Of a stretch of DNA of 64,000 nt, positions 8,687-16,076 are shown piece after piece (the first letter of the stretch is position 1; each line of letters begins with the position of its first letter). Both the position numbers and the translations under genes were made by a program. The DNA is from G963678095 sp963678095 (lineage in GTDB: Bacteria > Bacillota > Negativicutes > Selenomonadales > Selenomonadaceae). The notes below the pieces were generated by a model. That model was not told where the DNA came from, did no database searches, and worked only from the letters and a program-made list of their open reading frames with translations. The stretch spans positions 1,426,001 through 1,490,000 of the forward strand of contig OY782746.1 of the NCBI GenBank assembly GCA_963678095.2, in the 5' to 3' direction.

Positions 8687-8713
8687 CTCAGCCGATCACC
8701 TGCTTACAGAATC

Positions 8714-8742
8714 ATTCTAGCGGAAAAGATTTTTTCAGTCCA
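8714..8742 (-). promoter_or_regulatory. Putative promoter of sucCD
   Basis: On the minus strand, TGGACT (8737-8742) and TAGAAT (8714-8719) are spaced by 17 nt. The -10 is good and the -35 matches 4 of 6 positions. The region from here to 8943 is AT-rich with no gene visible. Confidence 0.5.
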
Positions 8743-8943
8743 CTACTTTTTCACAATGTTAATATTTATATAAATTATAAAAAAACATGTTAATTGTGAA
8801 TATTTTTTCCGGATGCGCGCCTATTTTTCAATCTACTTTTAAAAGAAAGCAAATATAGGCAAAAGGCTGCTGCATCTAGGGTTTAGTATAGCACAAAATA
8901 AAATAAAATTCCACAATATGTAAACGCAAGCAACCTCCGTGGA

Positions 8944-8978
8944 CAAAAAACAGCGACCGCAGAAAAACCTGCGGCCGC
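8944..8978 (-). terminator. Terminator of the amino-acid ABC transporter operon
   Basis: Arms 8953-8962 and 8969-8978 (GCGACCGCAG with CTGCGGCCGC, one mismatch) followed on the minus strand by a six-T run at 8944-8950. It sits 32 bases past the binding-protein stop. Confidence 0.85.
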
Positions 8979-9009
8979 CAGCTGTATTATAAATGTTATT
9001 TATATATCA

Positions 9010-9861
9010 TCATATTTTCCCGCCCTCAACGACGACATCATCCGCCTGCACGCTGTCACCATACGCCGGTTTCAGCGTAGAGTCAAAATCCTTATGGAAA
9101 AACTTTTCTTCGCCGAGTTTTGTCAACTCATCGTTGAGCCAGTCTCTCAGCTCCGTATTGCCTTTTTTCACCGCCGGCGCAATGGCATCTATATCACCAA
9201 GCTTTGCGATCCCGACAGTAAATCCAGGGTTTTGTCTGGCCCAGGCAAAAACCATCGTATTGTCATGTGCCAAAGCGGCCCCCCGCCCATCTTTCAGCGC
9301 CTGAAACGTTTCCGTGTTCTGATCGTATTTCAGCAATTCAATCTCCGGATAATTTTTGCTGAAATAGGTTTCTGCTGTCGTCCCTTTATTGACGATCAGT
9401 TTTTTGCCCTTAAGCTGATTCACATCGGTGATGACGGCGCCATCTGGGGAAACAATGCCCAGCGCTACCTTCATATACGGGTTGGCAAAATCAACCGCTT
9501 CGCGGCGTTCTGGCGTCACCGTAAAATTAGCCAGCGTGATGTCGACTTTGTCTGCTGCCAAAACTTCAGCCCGGGCAGCTGCCTCTGTCAGCACAAACTC
9601 AACGGCATTTTCATCCCCCAGCAGATCTTTCGCGATCCGATGTGCCAGATATACATCATACCCCTGGTTTTTGCCATCGGCATCGACAAAGCCAAATGGC
9701 GGCTTATCACTGAAAACGGCGATGCGGACTTTGCCGCGCTGCTTTATCTGCTCAATCGCGGATACTTTTTTCTCCTGCGTTTCACTGCCGCAGCCGGCAA
9801 CAAGCCCCAGTGAAAAAAGTACTGTCAGGGAGATTGCTATTGTTTTCCAAATCTTATTCAT
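9010..9861 (-). CDS. Amino-acid ABC transporter substrate-binding lipoprotein (probable cystine/cysteine)
   Basis: A 283-residue family 3 solute-binding protein. A lipoprotein signal ends LVAGC, then the domain opens IEQIKQRGKVRIAVFSDKPP and continues GFVDADGKNQGYDVYLAHRI, with LANFTVTPERREAVDFANPY in the hinge region, all classic for polar amino-acid receptors. It is last in an operon of two permeases, an ATPase and this protein. The promoter carries two copies of the dyad also found at cysK and at the Rrf2 regulator gene, so cystine or cysteine is the best guess for the ligand. That ligand assignment is inference from regulation; motifs alone only give polar amino acid. Confidence 0.85.
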   Translation of the reverse strand: MNKIWKTIAISLTVLFSLGLVAGCGSETQEKKVSAIEQIKQRGKVRIAVFSDKPPFGFVDADGKNQGYDVYLAHRIAKDLLGDENAVEFVLTEAAARAEVLAADKVDITLANFTVTPERREAVDFANPYMKVALGIVSPDGAVITDVNQLKGKKLIVNKGTTAETYFSKNYPEIELLKYDQNTETFQALKDGRGAALAHDNTMVFAWARQNPGFTVGIAKLGDIDAIAPAVKKGNTELRDWLNDELTKLGEEKFFHKDFDSTLKPAYGDSVQADDVVVEGGKI

Positions 9862-9904
9862 TCGTATGACCCCATTTCATTTTATTTGTAATAGATAATT
9901 TCAT

Positions 9905-10693
9905 TCATATGGCCGTTTGCAATTTTTCCTTTGTCTCGCCTGCCGGAAACTCAAATATATCAAGAAATTTACGGGCCCGTTGCGTCTGTGGCCGCTGAAA
10001 AAACTCGTCCGGCTTTGCGGTTTCAACAATTTTCCCTTCATCAATGAAGATTACTTGATCCGCTACCGCGCGGGCAAAATTCATTTCATGTGTGACAATA
10101 ATCATCGTCATGCCTTCTTTTGCCAATCCCAGCATAACATCGAGCACCTCTCGTACCATTTCCGGATCAAGTGAAGCTGTAACTTCATCAAACAACATGA
10201 TTTCTGGATTCATGCAGAGTGCCCGCACAATGGCAACCCGCTGCTTTTGGCCGCCGGAAAGCTGCGACGGGTAAGCATTTTTCTTATCCAGCAGGCCTAT
10301 GCGGTCCAGCAATTTTTCAGCCTGATCCAGAACCTCTGCCTCACTTCGCCCCTGCGCTTTTATCGGCCCCAGCAGGATATTTTCCTGCACGGTCATATGC
10401 GGAAACAATTCATAATTTTGAAACACCATACCGATTTTTTGTCGTACCTGCGGCCATTTTGTTGCCGGGCCATTGATCAATTCTCCACCAAGTTTTATCG
10501 TCCCGGCCTGAATTTCTTCCAGCCCATTTAAGCACCGCAAAAAGGTTGACTTCCCGCAGCCCGAAGGTCCCAATAGTACCACAACTTCACCACGAGAAAT
10601 TTCAAGATCAAGCCCCTGTAAAATCAACTTGTCCCCATAAAATTTCTGCAGGCCTCTGACCTCCAGCACGTTATCTGCTTCTTTTTGCTTCAT
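9905..10693 (-). CDS. Amino-acid ABC transporter ATP-binding protein
   Basis: A 262-residue ABC ATPase of the GlnQ/TcyN type. Walker A is GPSGCGKST, the signature is LSGGQKQR, Walker B is EIMLFDEVTASLD and the switch histidine is in MIIVTHEM. It powers uptake through the two permeases encoded upstream. ATG at 10693 is chosen because AGGAGGTGA lies just before it; an in-frame GTG at 10702 overlaps that site. 22 nt after the second permease gene. Confidence 0.93.
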   Translation of the reverse strand: MKQKEADNVLEVRGLQKFYGDKLILQGLDLEISRGEVVVLLGPSGCGKSTFLRCLNGLEEIQAGTIKLGGELINGPATKWPQVRQKIGMVFQNYELFPHMTVQENILLGPIKAQGRSEAEVLDQAEKLLDRIGLLDKKNAYPSQLSGGQKQRVAIVRALCMNPEIMLFDEVTASLDPEMVREVLDVMLGLAKEGMTMIIVTHEMNFARAVADQVIFIDEGKIVETAKPDEFFQRPQTQRARKFLDIFEFPAGETKEKLQTAI

Positions 10694-10715
10694 TTCAATC
10701 ACCTCCTAAAATCTC

Positions 10716-11393
10716 TCATGCTTGCCACTTTTGTTCAAGTCTTTTCGAATACGCAGAAATCGGCCAGCAGACAATAAAGTAGAGAAAAAATATTACAGCA
10801 TAGACCCAAAAAGATGCTGTTGGCGTCGATAAAATGGAAACCTCGATGATCTGCTGCCCCACCTTCAGAACCTCCACCACGCCGATCAATACGACCAACG
10901 AGGTAGTCTTGATCATACGCGTCGCCAGATTTATTGCTGAGGGGATAAGTCGCCGCAATGCCTGCGGCATAATTACCCACCAATATACCTGCAGACGCGT
11001 AAGTCCAAGCGCCAGACCACTTTCCAGCTGATGTGACGGCAGCGTCGTTATCGCGCTGCGAACCAGATCCCCCAGTTCTGCTATTCCCCATAAAGAAAAC
11101 ACTAAAATTGCGATAAACTCCGCTGGCAAATGTATATAAAAAATCTTGGTAAAACTGAAATAGAAGACGAACAGCCAGACGAGAATCGGGATGATCCGCA
11201 CGGTCTCAAGGTAAAAGCGGCAAAGCCAGCGAATCAGGCGCTGCCGCGACGTCATCAGCAGCCCCAGCACAATCCCGCCAGCCGTCGAAATAAGCAACGC
11301 CGCCAGGGCAATGCGCAAACTGACAAGCAGTCCCCCGAGTAAACGGCTGAGATTTGATCCCTCAAAGATCACATGAATTCCCAATCCCTCCAT
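10716..11393 (-). CDS. Amino-acid ABC transporter permease 2
   Basis: A 225-residue integral membrane protein of the HisM/GlnP family. Its EAA loop region reads SHQLESGLALGLTRLQVYWW then VIMPQALRRLIPSAINLAT. Four to five membrane spans are visible, for example LLVSLRIALAALLISTAGGI and FWVYAVIFFLYFIVCWPISA. The start at 11393 has AAGGAGG eight bases upstream, better than an in-frame ATG at 11411. It overlaps the end of the first permease gene by 32 nt, which indicates coupled translation of a heterodimeric pore. Confidence 0.9.
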   Translation of the reverse strand: MEGLGIHVIFEGSNLSRLLGGLLVSLRIALAALLISTAGGIVLGLLMTSRQRLIRWLCRFYLETVRIIPILVWLFVFYFSFTKIFYIHLPAEFIAILVFSLWGIAELGDLVRSAITTLPSHQLESGLALGLTRLQVYWWVIMPQALRRLIPSAINLATRMIKTTSLVVLIGVVEVLKVGQQIIEVSILSTPTASFWVYAVIFFLYFIVCWPISAYSKRLEQKWQA

Positions 11394-12033
11394 AGCGCAC
11401 CCTCCTTTCAAGCTTCGTCAATGCTGCTGAGATCGGCAGCAAGAGCAGTAAATAAAATATCACCAATAGCAGCAAAGATTCCGTGGTCTTATAATGCATG
11501 CCGATCAAATCCTTGGCCGCAAACATCAGATCTGCCAACGCGATCGCCGAAACAACCGAGGTTTCCTTCAGCAAAAATATCGCGTTGGCCCCCAGCGCCG
11601 GCACAGCAACTGCTAAAGCCTGCGGCAAAACAACATAGCGCAGCAGCTGCAGCCTGCTCAAGCCTATACTCATCCCAGCCTCGAGCTGCCCCTTCCCCAC
11701 TGCCTCAAGCCCGGCCCGAAAAGCTTCCGCCATATACGATCCGCCCAAGAATGCCAGTCCGGCAACGGCACAGGTGTAAGCTTCTAATTTGATACCGAAC
11801 TTTGCCAGTCCATAGTAAAGAAAAAACAACTGGATCAGCAAGGGCGTATTGCGGGACAGTTCAATATAAAGAGCCACCAGCGAAGTAAGACACTTCACCT
11901 TATAATAGCGAACGAGCGCACACCCCAGACCAACCAGCAAGGACAAAAAAATCCCCAGCAAAGACAGCTGCAGGGTTAATTCCGCCGCCTTTACATAAAC
12001 CGGAATACTTCGGGCTATAAAATCATAATCCAT
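11362..12033 (-). CDS. Amino-acid ABC transporter permease 1
   Basis: A 223-residue membrane protein of the HisQ/GlnP family. It has the N-terminal YVKAAELTLQLSLLGIFLSL span, the NTPLLIQLFFLYYGL motif and the EAA loop EAGMSIGLSRLQLLRYVVLP. First gene of the transporter operon. GGAGG lies seven bases before the ATG at 12033, inside a dyad at 12045-12069; an upstream in-frame start at 12060 would fall within that operator. It pairs with permease 2, whose gene overlaps its end. Confidence 0.9.
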   Translation of the reverse strand: MDYDFIARSIPVYVKAAELTLQLSLLGIFLSLLVGLGCALVRYYKVKCLTSLVALYIELSRNTPLLIQLFFLYYGLAKFGIKLEAYTCAVAGLAFLGGSYMAEAFRAGLEAVGKGQLEAGMSIGLSRLQLLRYVVLPQALAVAVPALGANAIFLLKETSVVSAIALADLMFAAKDLIGMHYKTTESLLLLVIFYLLLLLPISAALTKLERRVRYGGIGNSCDL

Positions 12034-12044
12034 AGGCCACCTCC

Positions 12045-12069
12045 AAAACATATAAATCATATATGTTTT
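12045..12069. promoter_or_regulatory. Operator-like dyad downstream of the ABC transporter promoter
   Basis: Perfect 9-bp inverted repeat AAAACATAT-N7-ATATGTTTT lying between the -10 and the ribosome binding site of the first permease gene. The same arms and 7-nt spacer recur at 12122-12146, 15906-15930 (cysK) and 16040-16064 (Rrf2 regulator gene). The likely ligand is the Rrf2/CymR-type protein encoded at 16077. Confidence 0.7.
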
Positions 12070-12080
12070 TCTATGTTTGT

Positions 12081-12109
12081 ATTATAGTTTTTTCCTGACC
12101 TGCTGTCAA
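12081..12109 (-). promoter_or_regulatory. Promoter of the amino-acid ABC transporter operon
   Basis: A full consensus sigma-70 promoter on the minus strand: TTGACA (12104-12109), 17-nt spacer, TATAAT (12081-12086). It is bracketed by two copies of the cysteine-regulon dyad, so strong expression kept down by a repressor is likely. Confidence 0.85.
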
Positions 12110-12121
12110 GAAATATTTTTA

Positions 12122-12146
12122 TTATCATATATATTTAGTATGTTTT
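12122..12146. promoter_or_regulatory. Second operator-like dyad, upstream of the ABC transporter promoter
   Basis: AAAACATAC-N7-ATATGATAA when read on the minus strand. It has the same spacing as the perfect site at 12045-12069 and lies 12 bases upstream of the -35 box. Confidence 0.6.
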
Positions 12147-12150
12147 AAAA

Positions 12151-12195
12151 AGATATGCCCGGCACCAAGCAGAAACATTGGTACCGGGCATATCT
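12151..12195. terminator. Terminator after mdh
   Basis: 18-bp arms 12151-12168 and 12178-12195 (AGATATGCCCGG and its complement at the outer part, one mismatch) with T-runs on both sides, so it is likely bidirectional. It isolates mdh from the downstream transporter promoter. Confidence 0.85.
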
Positions 12196-12238
12196 TTTTA
12201 CCAGCCGCACATTGCCAGAAGCAAGCACCTGCCAGCTT

Positions 12239-13159
12239 TTATTTTATTTTATCATTCGTCTTGCGAACAGCAGCAACACTTTGGCCAAAAAGAGCCCGCT
12301 CTTCTTCGTTAAGAGTGAGTTCCACCACACCTTCCATGCCAGCTTTCCCTAAAATGACCGGTACTCCGGCACAGACATCGTGTTCTTTGTATTCTCCTTC
12401 AAGGTAGGCAATACAAGGCAGCATTCGTTTCGAGTCACTGGCAATTGCCACAACCATTGAAGCGGCAGCTGCTCCCGGTGCATACCAGGCTGAGGTTCCG
12501 AGTAATTTTGTTAAAATTCCGCCCCCCTGCTTTGTATCCGCCGCGACTTTTTCCAGCTGCTTTTCAGTGAGCAGCTGCGTCACCGGAATCCCCTTATAAA
12601 AAGCAAACCGGTCCAGTGGTAGCATAAGATCGCCGTGCACGCCAATTACCATGCCATCAACGTCTGCCGGCGGACAGCCAATCGCCTGACTCAGGAAATA
12701 AATGAAACGGTTGCTGTCAAGGACACCACTCATGCCAATCACCCGATTTTTCGGCAACCCGCTGCGCTTAAGCGCCAAATAGGTGAGGGTATCCGCCGGA
12801 TTTGAAACAATGATAAAGATCGCCTCCGGAGAGTACACCAGACATTGCTCCATGACACTGGAGACAATCTTCGCATTCGTGTCGATCAGTTCCTCGCGTG
12901 TCATTCCCGGCTTACGAGCCAGCCCCGAAGTAATTACAATAATATCCGACGCCTGCGTCTTGGCATAATCATCGCTACTGGCAATAATCCGGGTATCGAT
13001 TCCCAGCATATGTGCTGTCTGCATCATATCCATCACTTTGCCTTCAGCAACCCCTGGCTTAATATCGAGCAGCACCAGTTCACTGGCAATATTTTTTAGT
13101 GCGATCACATTTGCTGCTGTAGCGCCAACATTCCCGGCTCCAATTACTGTGACTTTCAT
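12239..13159 (-). CDS. mdh: Malate dehydrogenase (LDH-like type)
   Basis: A 306-residue NAD-dependent 2-hydroxyacid dehydrogenase. The Rossmann loop is VTVIGAGNVGATAAN with a coenzyme aspartate in LVLLDIKPG. The substrate-specificity loop reads SGLARKPGMTREELI; the arginine before KPGM marks malate rather than lactate dehydrogenase (lactate enzymes carry glutamine there). The catalytic histidine is in VIGVHGDLMLPL. It interconverts malate and oxaloacetate, fitting with sucCD in the reductive succinate branch. ATG at 13159 is chosen because GGAG lies six bases upstream. 24 nt after a usp gene. Confidence 0.9.
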   Translation of the reverse strand: MKVTVIGAGNVGATAANVIALKNIASELVLLDIKPGVAEGKVMDMMQTAHMLGIDTRIIASSDDYAKTQASDIIVITSGLARKPGMTREELIDTNAKIVSSVMEQCLVYSPEAIFIIVSNPADTLTYLALKRSGLPKNRVIGMSGVLDSNRFIYFLSQAIGCPPADVDGMVIGVHGDLMLPLDRFAFYKGIPVTQLLTEKQLEKVAADTKQGGGILTKLLGTSAWYAPGAAAASMVVAIASDSKRMLPCIAYLEGEYKEHDVCAGVPVILGKAGMEGVVELTLNEEERALFGQSVAAVRKTNDKIK

Positions 13160-13183
13160 AAAGATCTCCACCCTTCATTTGAT

Positions 13184-13606
13184 TTATTTTTTTATCAGAA
13201 CATCGCATTTGGCCTCATTGAGAATCTGCTGGCTTACGCTGCCGAAAATCCGTCCCTGGATTGCTCCAAGGCCACGGTTGCCCATGACAATCAGATTAAT
13301 ATCCTCATTCTTACAATATAAGAGAATTTCAGCAGCCGGATCGCCCGTTTTGAGCCGTGCTGTTACTGTCGTTCCTTTTGGAATTGCCGCCAGAGCCTCT
13401 TCCATAATCGCTTTATCATAACGCGCAGCTGCCGCCTCAAGGACATCCCCTAAATACATCGAGGCTGCCGGATTGCGGTCATCCTTCACATGCAGCAAGT
13501 GCAGCTTTGCTTCAAGCTGCCGGCTCAGCTGCAGCCCGCGCTCAAGGGCGGCCGCCGAAGAATCCGATCCATCAATTGGCACTAAAATATTTTTTATATT
13601 TTCCAT
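13184..13606 (-). CDS. Universal stress protein, UspA family
   Basis: A 140-residue Usp domain. It starts MENIKNILVPIDGSDSSAAA and ends with the ATP-binding loop GNRGLGAIQGRIFGSVSQQI, the G-2X-G-9X-G-S pattern of ATP-binding Usp proteins. Cytoplasmic and probably dimeric; its exact role cannot be read from sequence. It lies just upstream of mdh on the same strand. Three more Usp paralogues are encoded at 56.2-57.5 kb. Confidence 0.9.
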   Translation of the reverse strand: MENIKNILVPIDGSDSSAAALERGLQLSRQLEAKLHLLHVKDDRNPAASMYLGDVLEAAAARYDKAIMEEALAAIPKGTTVTARLKTGDPAAEILLYCKNEDINLIVMGNRGLGAIQGRIFGSVSQQILNEAKCDVLIKK

Positions 13607-13733
13607 CAAAACGCCCCTTTTCTCACACCCTCTTCACCGAGGATGTATTTTGTCTACACTTAGAGTATACGCATTGTCATAAGATAAGTAAAATTGTATC
13701 TTTATATAAAAACAATAGGTAAAAATATATAAA

Positions 13734-13760
13734 GGACAGGTTGCAAATTCGCACCTGTCC
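13734..13760 (-). terminator. Terminator after the flavodoxin gene
   Basis: GGACAGGT (13734-13741) pairs with ACCTGTCC (13753-13760) around an 11-nt loop. On the minus strand an AT-rich stretch with TTT and TTTTT follows. It ends the DUF3793-flavodoxin transcript. Confidence 0.65.
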
Positions 13761-13785
13761 CCTCTATATATTATATTTTATATTT

Positions 13786-14211
13786 TTACCTTTCGCCAAA
13801 ATCGCGGCCAAATGCCCGGCATTTTTCGACGCCTTGGGCATCCGGAGCGTCATTGAGAATCAGGCCTTCGGCAAAAAGATTTCCCTGCGCCCGAATCCGC
13901 GCTTCCCAGGCTTTCATCCATTCACCCTCCCCCCAGCCATAAGAGCCGAAAAGAGCTACCGGTTTTTCACCAAGACCTGGTTCAACAGCTTCAAACATCG
14001 GCAAAAATTCAGTTTCTTCCAGCTCTTCCGCGCCCATTGCCGAGCAGCCAAAGGCGATCCTATCAAAGCGTGCCGCCTCAGCTGGTGAAAACTCCGCCGC
14101 CGTAAAGAGGCTGACCTCAGCCCCGGCCGCTTCGGCTCCGGCCGCAATATTTTTTGCCATGGTAGCTGTATTGCCCGACCCGCTCCAATACACAACTGCT
14201 ACTTTTTCCAT
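13786..14211 (-). CDS. Flavodoxin
   Basis: A 141-residue short-chain flavodoxin. The FMN phosphate loop is VVYWSGSGNTATMAKNIA, followed by FGCSAMGAEELEETEF around the isoalloxazine ring and ALFGSYGWGEGEWMKAW. It is a small cytoplasmic electron carrier that replaces ferredoxin under iron limitation. It lies 27 nt after a DUF3793 gene whose promoter has a Fur box, which fits iron-starvation control. Confidence 0.93.
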   Translation of the reverse strand: MEKVAVVYWSGSGNTATMAKNIAAGAEAAGAEVSLFTAAEFSPAEAARFDRIAFGCSAMGAEELEETEFLPMFEAVEPGLGEKPVALFGSYGWGEGEWMKAWEARIRAQGNLFAEGLILNDAPDAQGVEKCRAFGRDFGER

Positions 14212-14238
14212 ACATAAAACACTCCTTTTTTCTTCATC

Positions 14239-14808
14239 CTAAACAGCCGCTGCCAGCTCGCCAATAAAGCCACCGGCTCGCCAGTGGCGACAAAACGTCC
14301 GGCTGCACTCGGAATATTCCTCAAAAATTTTTTCGGCTTCGTCAAGGTCAGCATAGACCTTCCAGTAGCCACAGGCTTTAAAATTTTTCCCGTGATTTTC
14401 TATAAAACCACAGACATCAGCCAAGGGGTAGCCTAAAAACAGCCCAATTTCATGAGGGAACCCTGCCACCGTCGCCAGCCGCTGCCGCAGACCCTGCAGG
14501 CAGTCGGATAAAGTCAAAGTACAGCTATAGCCTTGCTCTGCCAGCAAGCGCCTGCTTTCCGGTTGGACCAAAAGATCTTTAAGCTCACGCCGGCGATAGA
14601 TGAGCAGCAATACGCGCTCGGCCTTGTGCGAAAGAACTTCCAGCGAAATGCCCTTACAGGCAAAGCACCCCTGATATTCCTTTAGCTGCGAAGAAAGACT
14701 TTTCATCTGCGCTGAAGACAAGCAAATCAGACTTGCAGGCTTTATCCCGGCCAGGGTTGCCGCGCCATGAAGGGCCAGCTGCTGTTCAAAGAACCGGTTT
14801 CGTCTCAT
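14239..14808 (-). CDS. DUF3793 family protein
   Basis: A 189-residue cytoplasmic protein of unknown function. It carries the family signature FPHEIGLFLGYPLADVCGFI followed by ENHGKNFKACGYWKVYADLD, with several cysteines and a CSRTFCRHW C-terminal motif. Genes of this family are often next to flavodoxin genes in anaerobic Firmicutes, as here. The Fur-box promoter suggests a role in iron limitation. The biochemical function is not known to me. Confidence 0.85.
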   Translation of the reverse strand: MRRNRFFEQQLALHGAATLAGIKPASLICLSSAQMKSLSSQLKEYQGCFACKGISLEVLSHKAERVLLLIYRRRELKDLLVQPESRRLLAEQGYSCTLTLSDCLQGLRQRLATVAGFPHEIGLFLGYPLADVCGFIENHGKNFKACGYWKVYADLDEAEKIFEEYSECSRTFCRHWRAGGFIGELAAAV

Positions 14809-14840
14809 TCCTGCTCGCTCCTTTTATCCGTCTTACTCCG

Positions 14841-14873
14841 ATTATACATTAATCGATAATGATTTTCAATATC
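14841..14873 (-). promoter_or_regulatory. Promoter with Fur box for the DUF3793-flavodoxin operon
   Basis: On the minus strand, TTGAAA (14864-14869), 17-nt spacer, TATAAT (14841-14846). A 19-bp site at 14855-14873 (GATAATGATTTTCAATATC) matches the classic Fur box GATAATGATAATCATTATC at 16 of 19 positions and covers the -35 and spacer, as expected for iron-dependent repression. Confidence 0.8.
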
Positions 14874-14889
14874 ATTTTTTGTATTAAAA

Positions 14890-14918
14890 AAGACTCCTGC
14901 CGCTAAGCAAGAGTCCTT
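14890..14918 (-). terminator. Terminator of cysK
   Basis: Imperfect stem AGACTCcTGC (14891-14900) with GCAaGAGTCcT (14907-14917), followed on the minus strand by TTTTTT. It starts 12 bases past the cysK stop. Confidence 0.75.
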
Positions 14919-14929
14919 AAAAAATTTAT

Positions 14930-15862
14930 TTACTCACTGAACAATGGTGTCGAAAGATAGCGGTCCCCCGTATCCGGCAACAAGGCCACAATTGTTTTTC
15001 CTTGGTTTTCCGGCCTTTTCGCCAGTTCGACTGCCGCCGCAAAAGCCGCTCCCGAAGAAATGCCTACCAATACCCCTTCCGTCCGGGCGAATTCGCGCCC
15101 ATAAAGAAAGGCCTCTTCATTTTCAACGGCAATGATTTCATCATAAATCTTTGTGTTCAGGGTTTCCGGTACGAACCCGGCACCAATGCCCTGAATTTTA
15201 TGGGGCCCTGCGACGCCTTTCGATAAAACTGGCGAAGCCGCTGGCTCAACGGCAACAATCTTGACCGCCGGATTTTTTTCTTTCAAATATTCGCCAACAC
15301 CGGTTAACGTTCCGCCAGTGCCGATACCAGCGATAAATATATCGACCTTACCTTCCGTATCTTCCCATATTTCCGGCCCGGTCGTTGCCCGATGCGCCGC
15401 CGGATTTGCTGGATTCGTGAACTGCGAGGGAATATAGGCATGCGGAATTTCTTTTGCCAGCTCTTCCGCCTTTGCTATGGCTCCACGCATGCCGGCCGCA
15501 CCATCGGTCAGTACGATTTCAGCACCATAAGCTTTTAGCAGATTACGGCGTTCAACACTCATGGTTTCCGGCATCGTTAAAATGGCCCGATAGCCACGGG
15601 CTGCCGCGATACTGGCCAGCCCAATCCCCGTGTTGCCACTGGTCGGTTCAATCAGTACGGAATCCTTATTAAGCAGACCCTTTGCCTCGGCTTCTTCGAT
15701 CATCGCCTTGCTGATCCGATCCTTTACGCTGCCCGCCGGATTGAAATATTCCAATTTCACTAAAATATCCGCTTCCAATTCATGTTTTTTGATGTAATTA
15801 GATGCTCTGAGCAATGGCGTTCCACCGATAAGCTCTGTAATATTTTGATAAATTTTTGCCAT
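14930..15862 (-). CDS. cysK: Cysteine synthase (O-acetylserine sulfhydrylase)
   Basis: A 310-residue PLP enzyme. The PLP lysine is K47 in NPAGSVKDRISKAM; the substrate loop is EPTSGNTGIGLASI; the phosphate-binding glycine loop is AGIGTGGTLTGVGEYL. It makes cysteine from O-acetylserine and sulfide. Motifs fit the CysK A-type. Transcribed alone, divergent from the Rrf2-type regulator, from a near-consensus promoter whose start region carries the cysteine-regulon dyad, so repression by the neighbouring regulator is likely. Confidence 0.94.
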   Translation of the reverse strand: MAKIYQNITELIGGTPLLRASNYIKKHELEADILVKLEYFNPAGSVKDRISKAMIEEAEAKGLLNKDSVLIEPTSGNTGIGLASIAAARGYRAILTMPETMSVERRNLLKAYGAEIVLTDGAAGMRGAIAKAEELAKEIPHAYIPSQFTNPANPAAHRATTGPEIWEDTEGKVDIFIAGIGTGGTLTGVGEYLKEKNPAVKIVAVEPAASPVLSKGVAGPHKIQGIGAGFVPETLNTKIYDEIIAVENEEAFLYGREFARTEGVLVGISSGAAFAAAVELAKRPENQGKTIVALLPDTGDRYLSTPLFSE

Positions 15863-15905
15863 AATATATTCCTCCCAATTTTATCTATTCTTGTCTCACC
15901 TATTT

Positions 15906-15930
15906 AAAACATATAGGTTTAATATGCTTA
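15906..15930. promoter_or_regulatory. Operator-like dyad at the cysK promoter
   Basis: AAAACATAT-N7-ATATGCTTA, the same arms and spacer as at the ABC transporter and at the Rrf2 gene. It lies just downstream of the cysK -10, over the expected transcription start. Confidence 0.65.
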
Positions 15931-15931
15931 C

Positions 15932-15960
15932 ATTGTAACTTTATTTTTTGCCGTTGTCAA
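15932..15960 (-). promoter_or_regulatory. Promoter of cysK
   Basis: On the minus strand: TTGACA (15955-15960), 17-nt spacer, TACAAT (15932-15937). Divergent from the Rrf2 gene promoter, 45 bases away. An additional half-site AAAACATAC lies between the two promoters at 15981-15989. Confidence 0.85.
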
Positions 15961-16004
15961 CACTTCTTAAAAAATACTATAAAACATACTTAAAAAGCAG
16001 GTCA

Positions 16005-16033
16005 TTGACTTTTGCTCCGAATTTTTATATGAT
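16005..16033 (+). promoter_or_regulatory. Promoter of the rrf2 operon
   Basis: TTGACT (16005-16010), 17-nt spacer, TATGAT (16028-16033). It is followed directly by the operator-like dyad, consistent with autorepression. Confidence 0.8.
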
Positions 16034-16039
16034 ATAAAA

Positions 16040-16064
16040 AAAACATATATTACAAGTATGAAAA
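16040..16064. promoter_or_regulatory. Operator-like dyad at the rrf2 promoter
   Basis: AAAACATAT-N7-GTATGAAAA, seven bases downstream of the -10. It is the member of the four-site set next to the gene of the presumed regulator. Confidence 0.6.
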
Positions 16065-16076
16065 GGGGATTATAAT

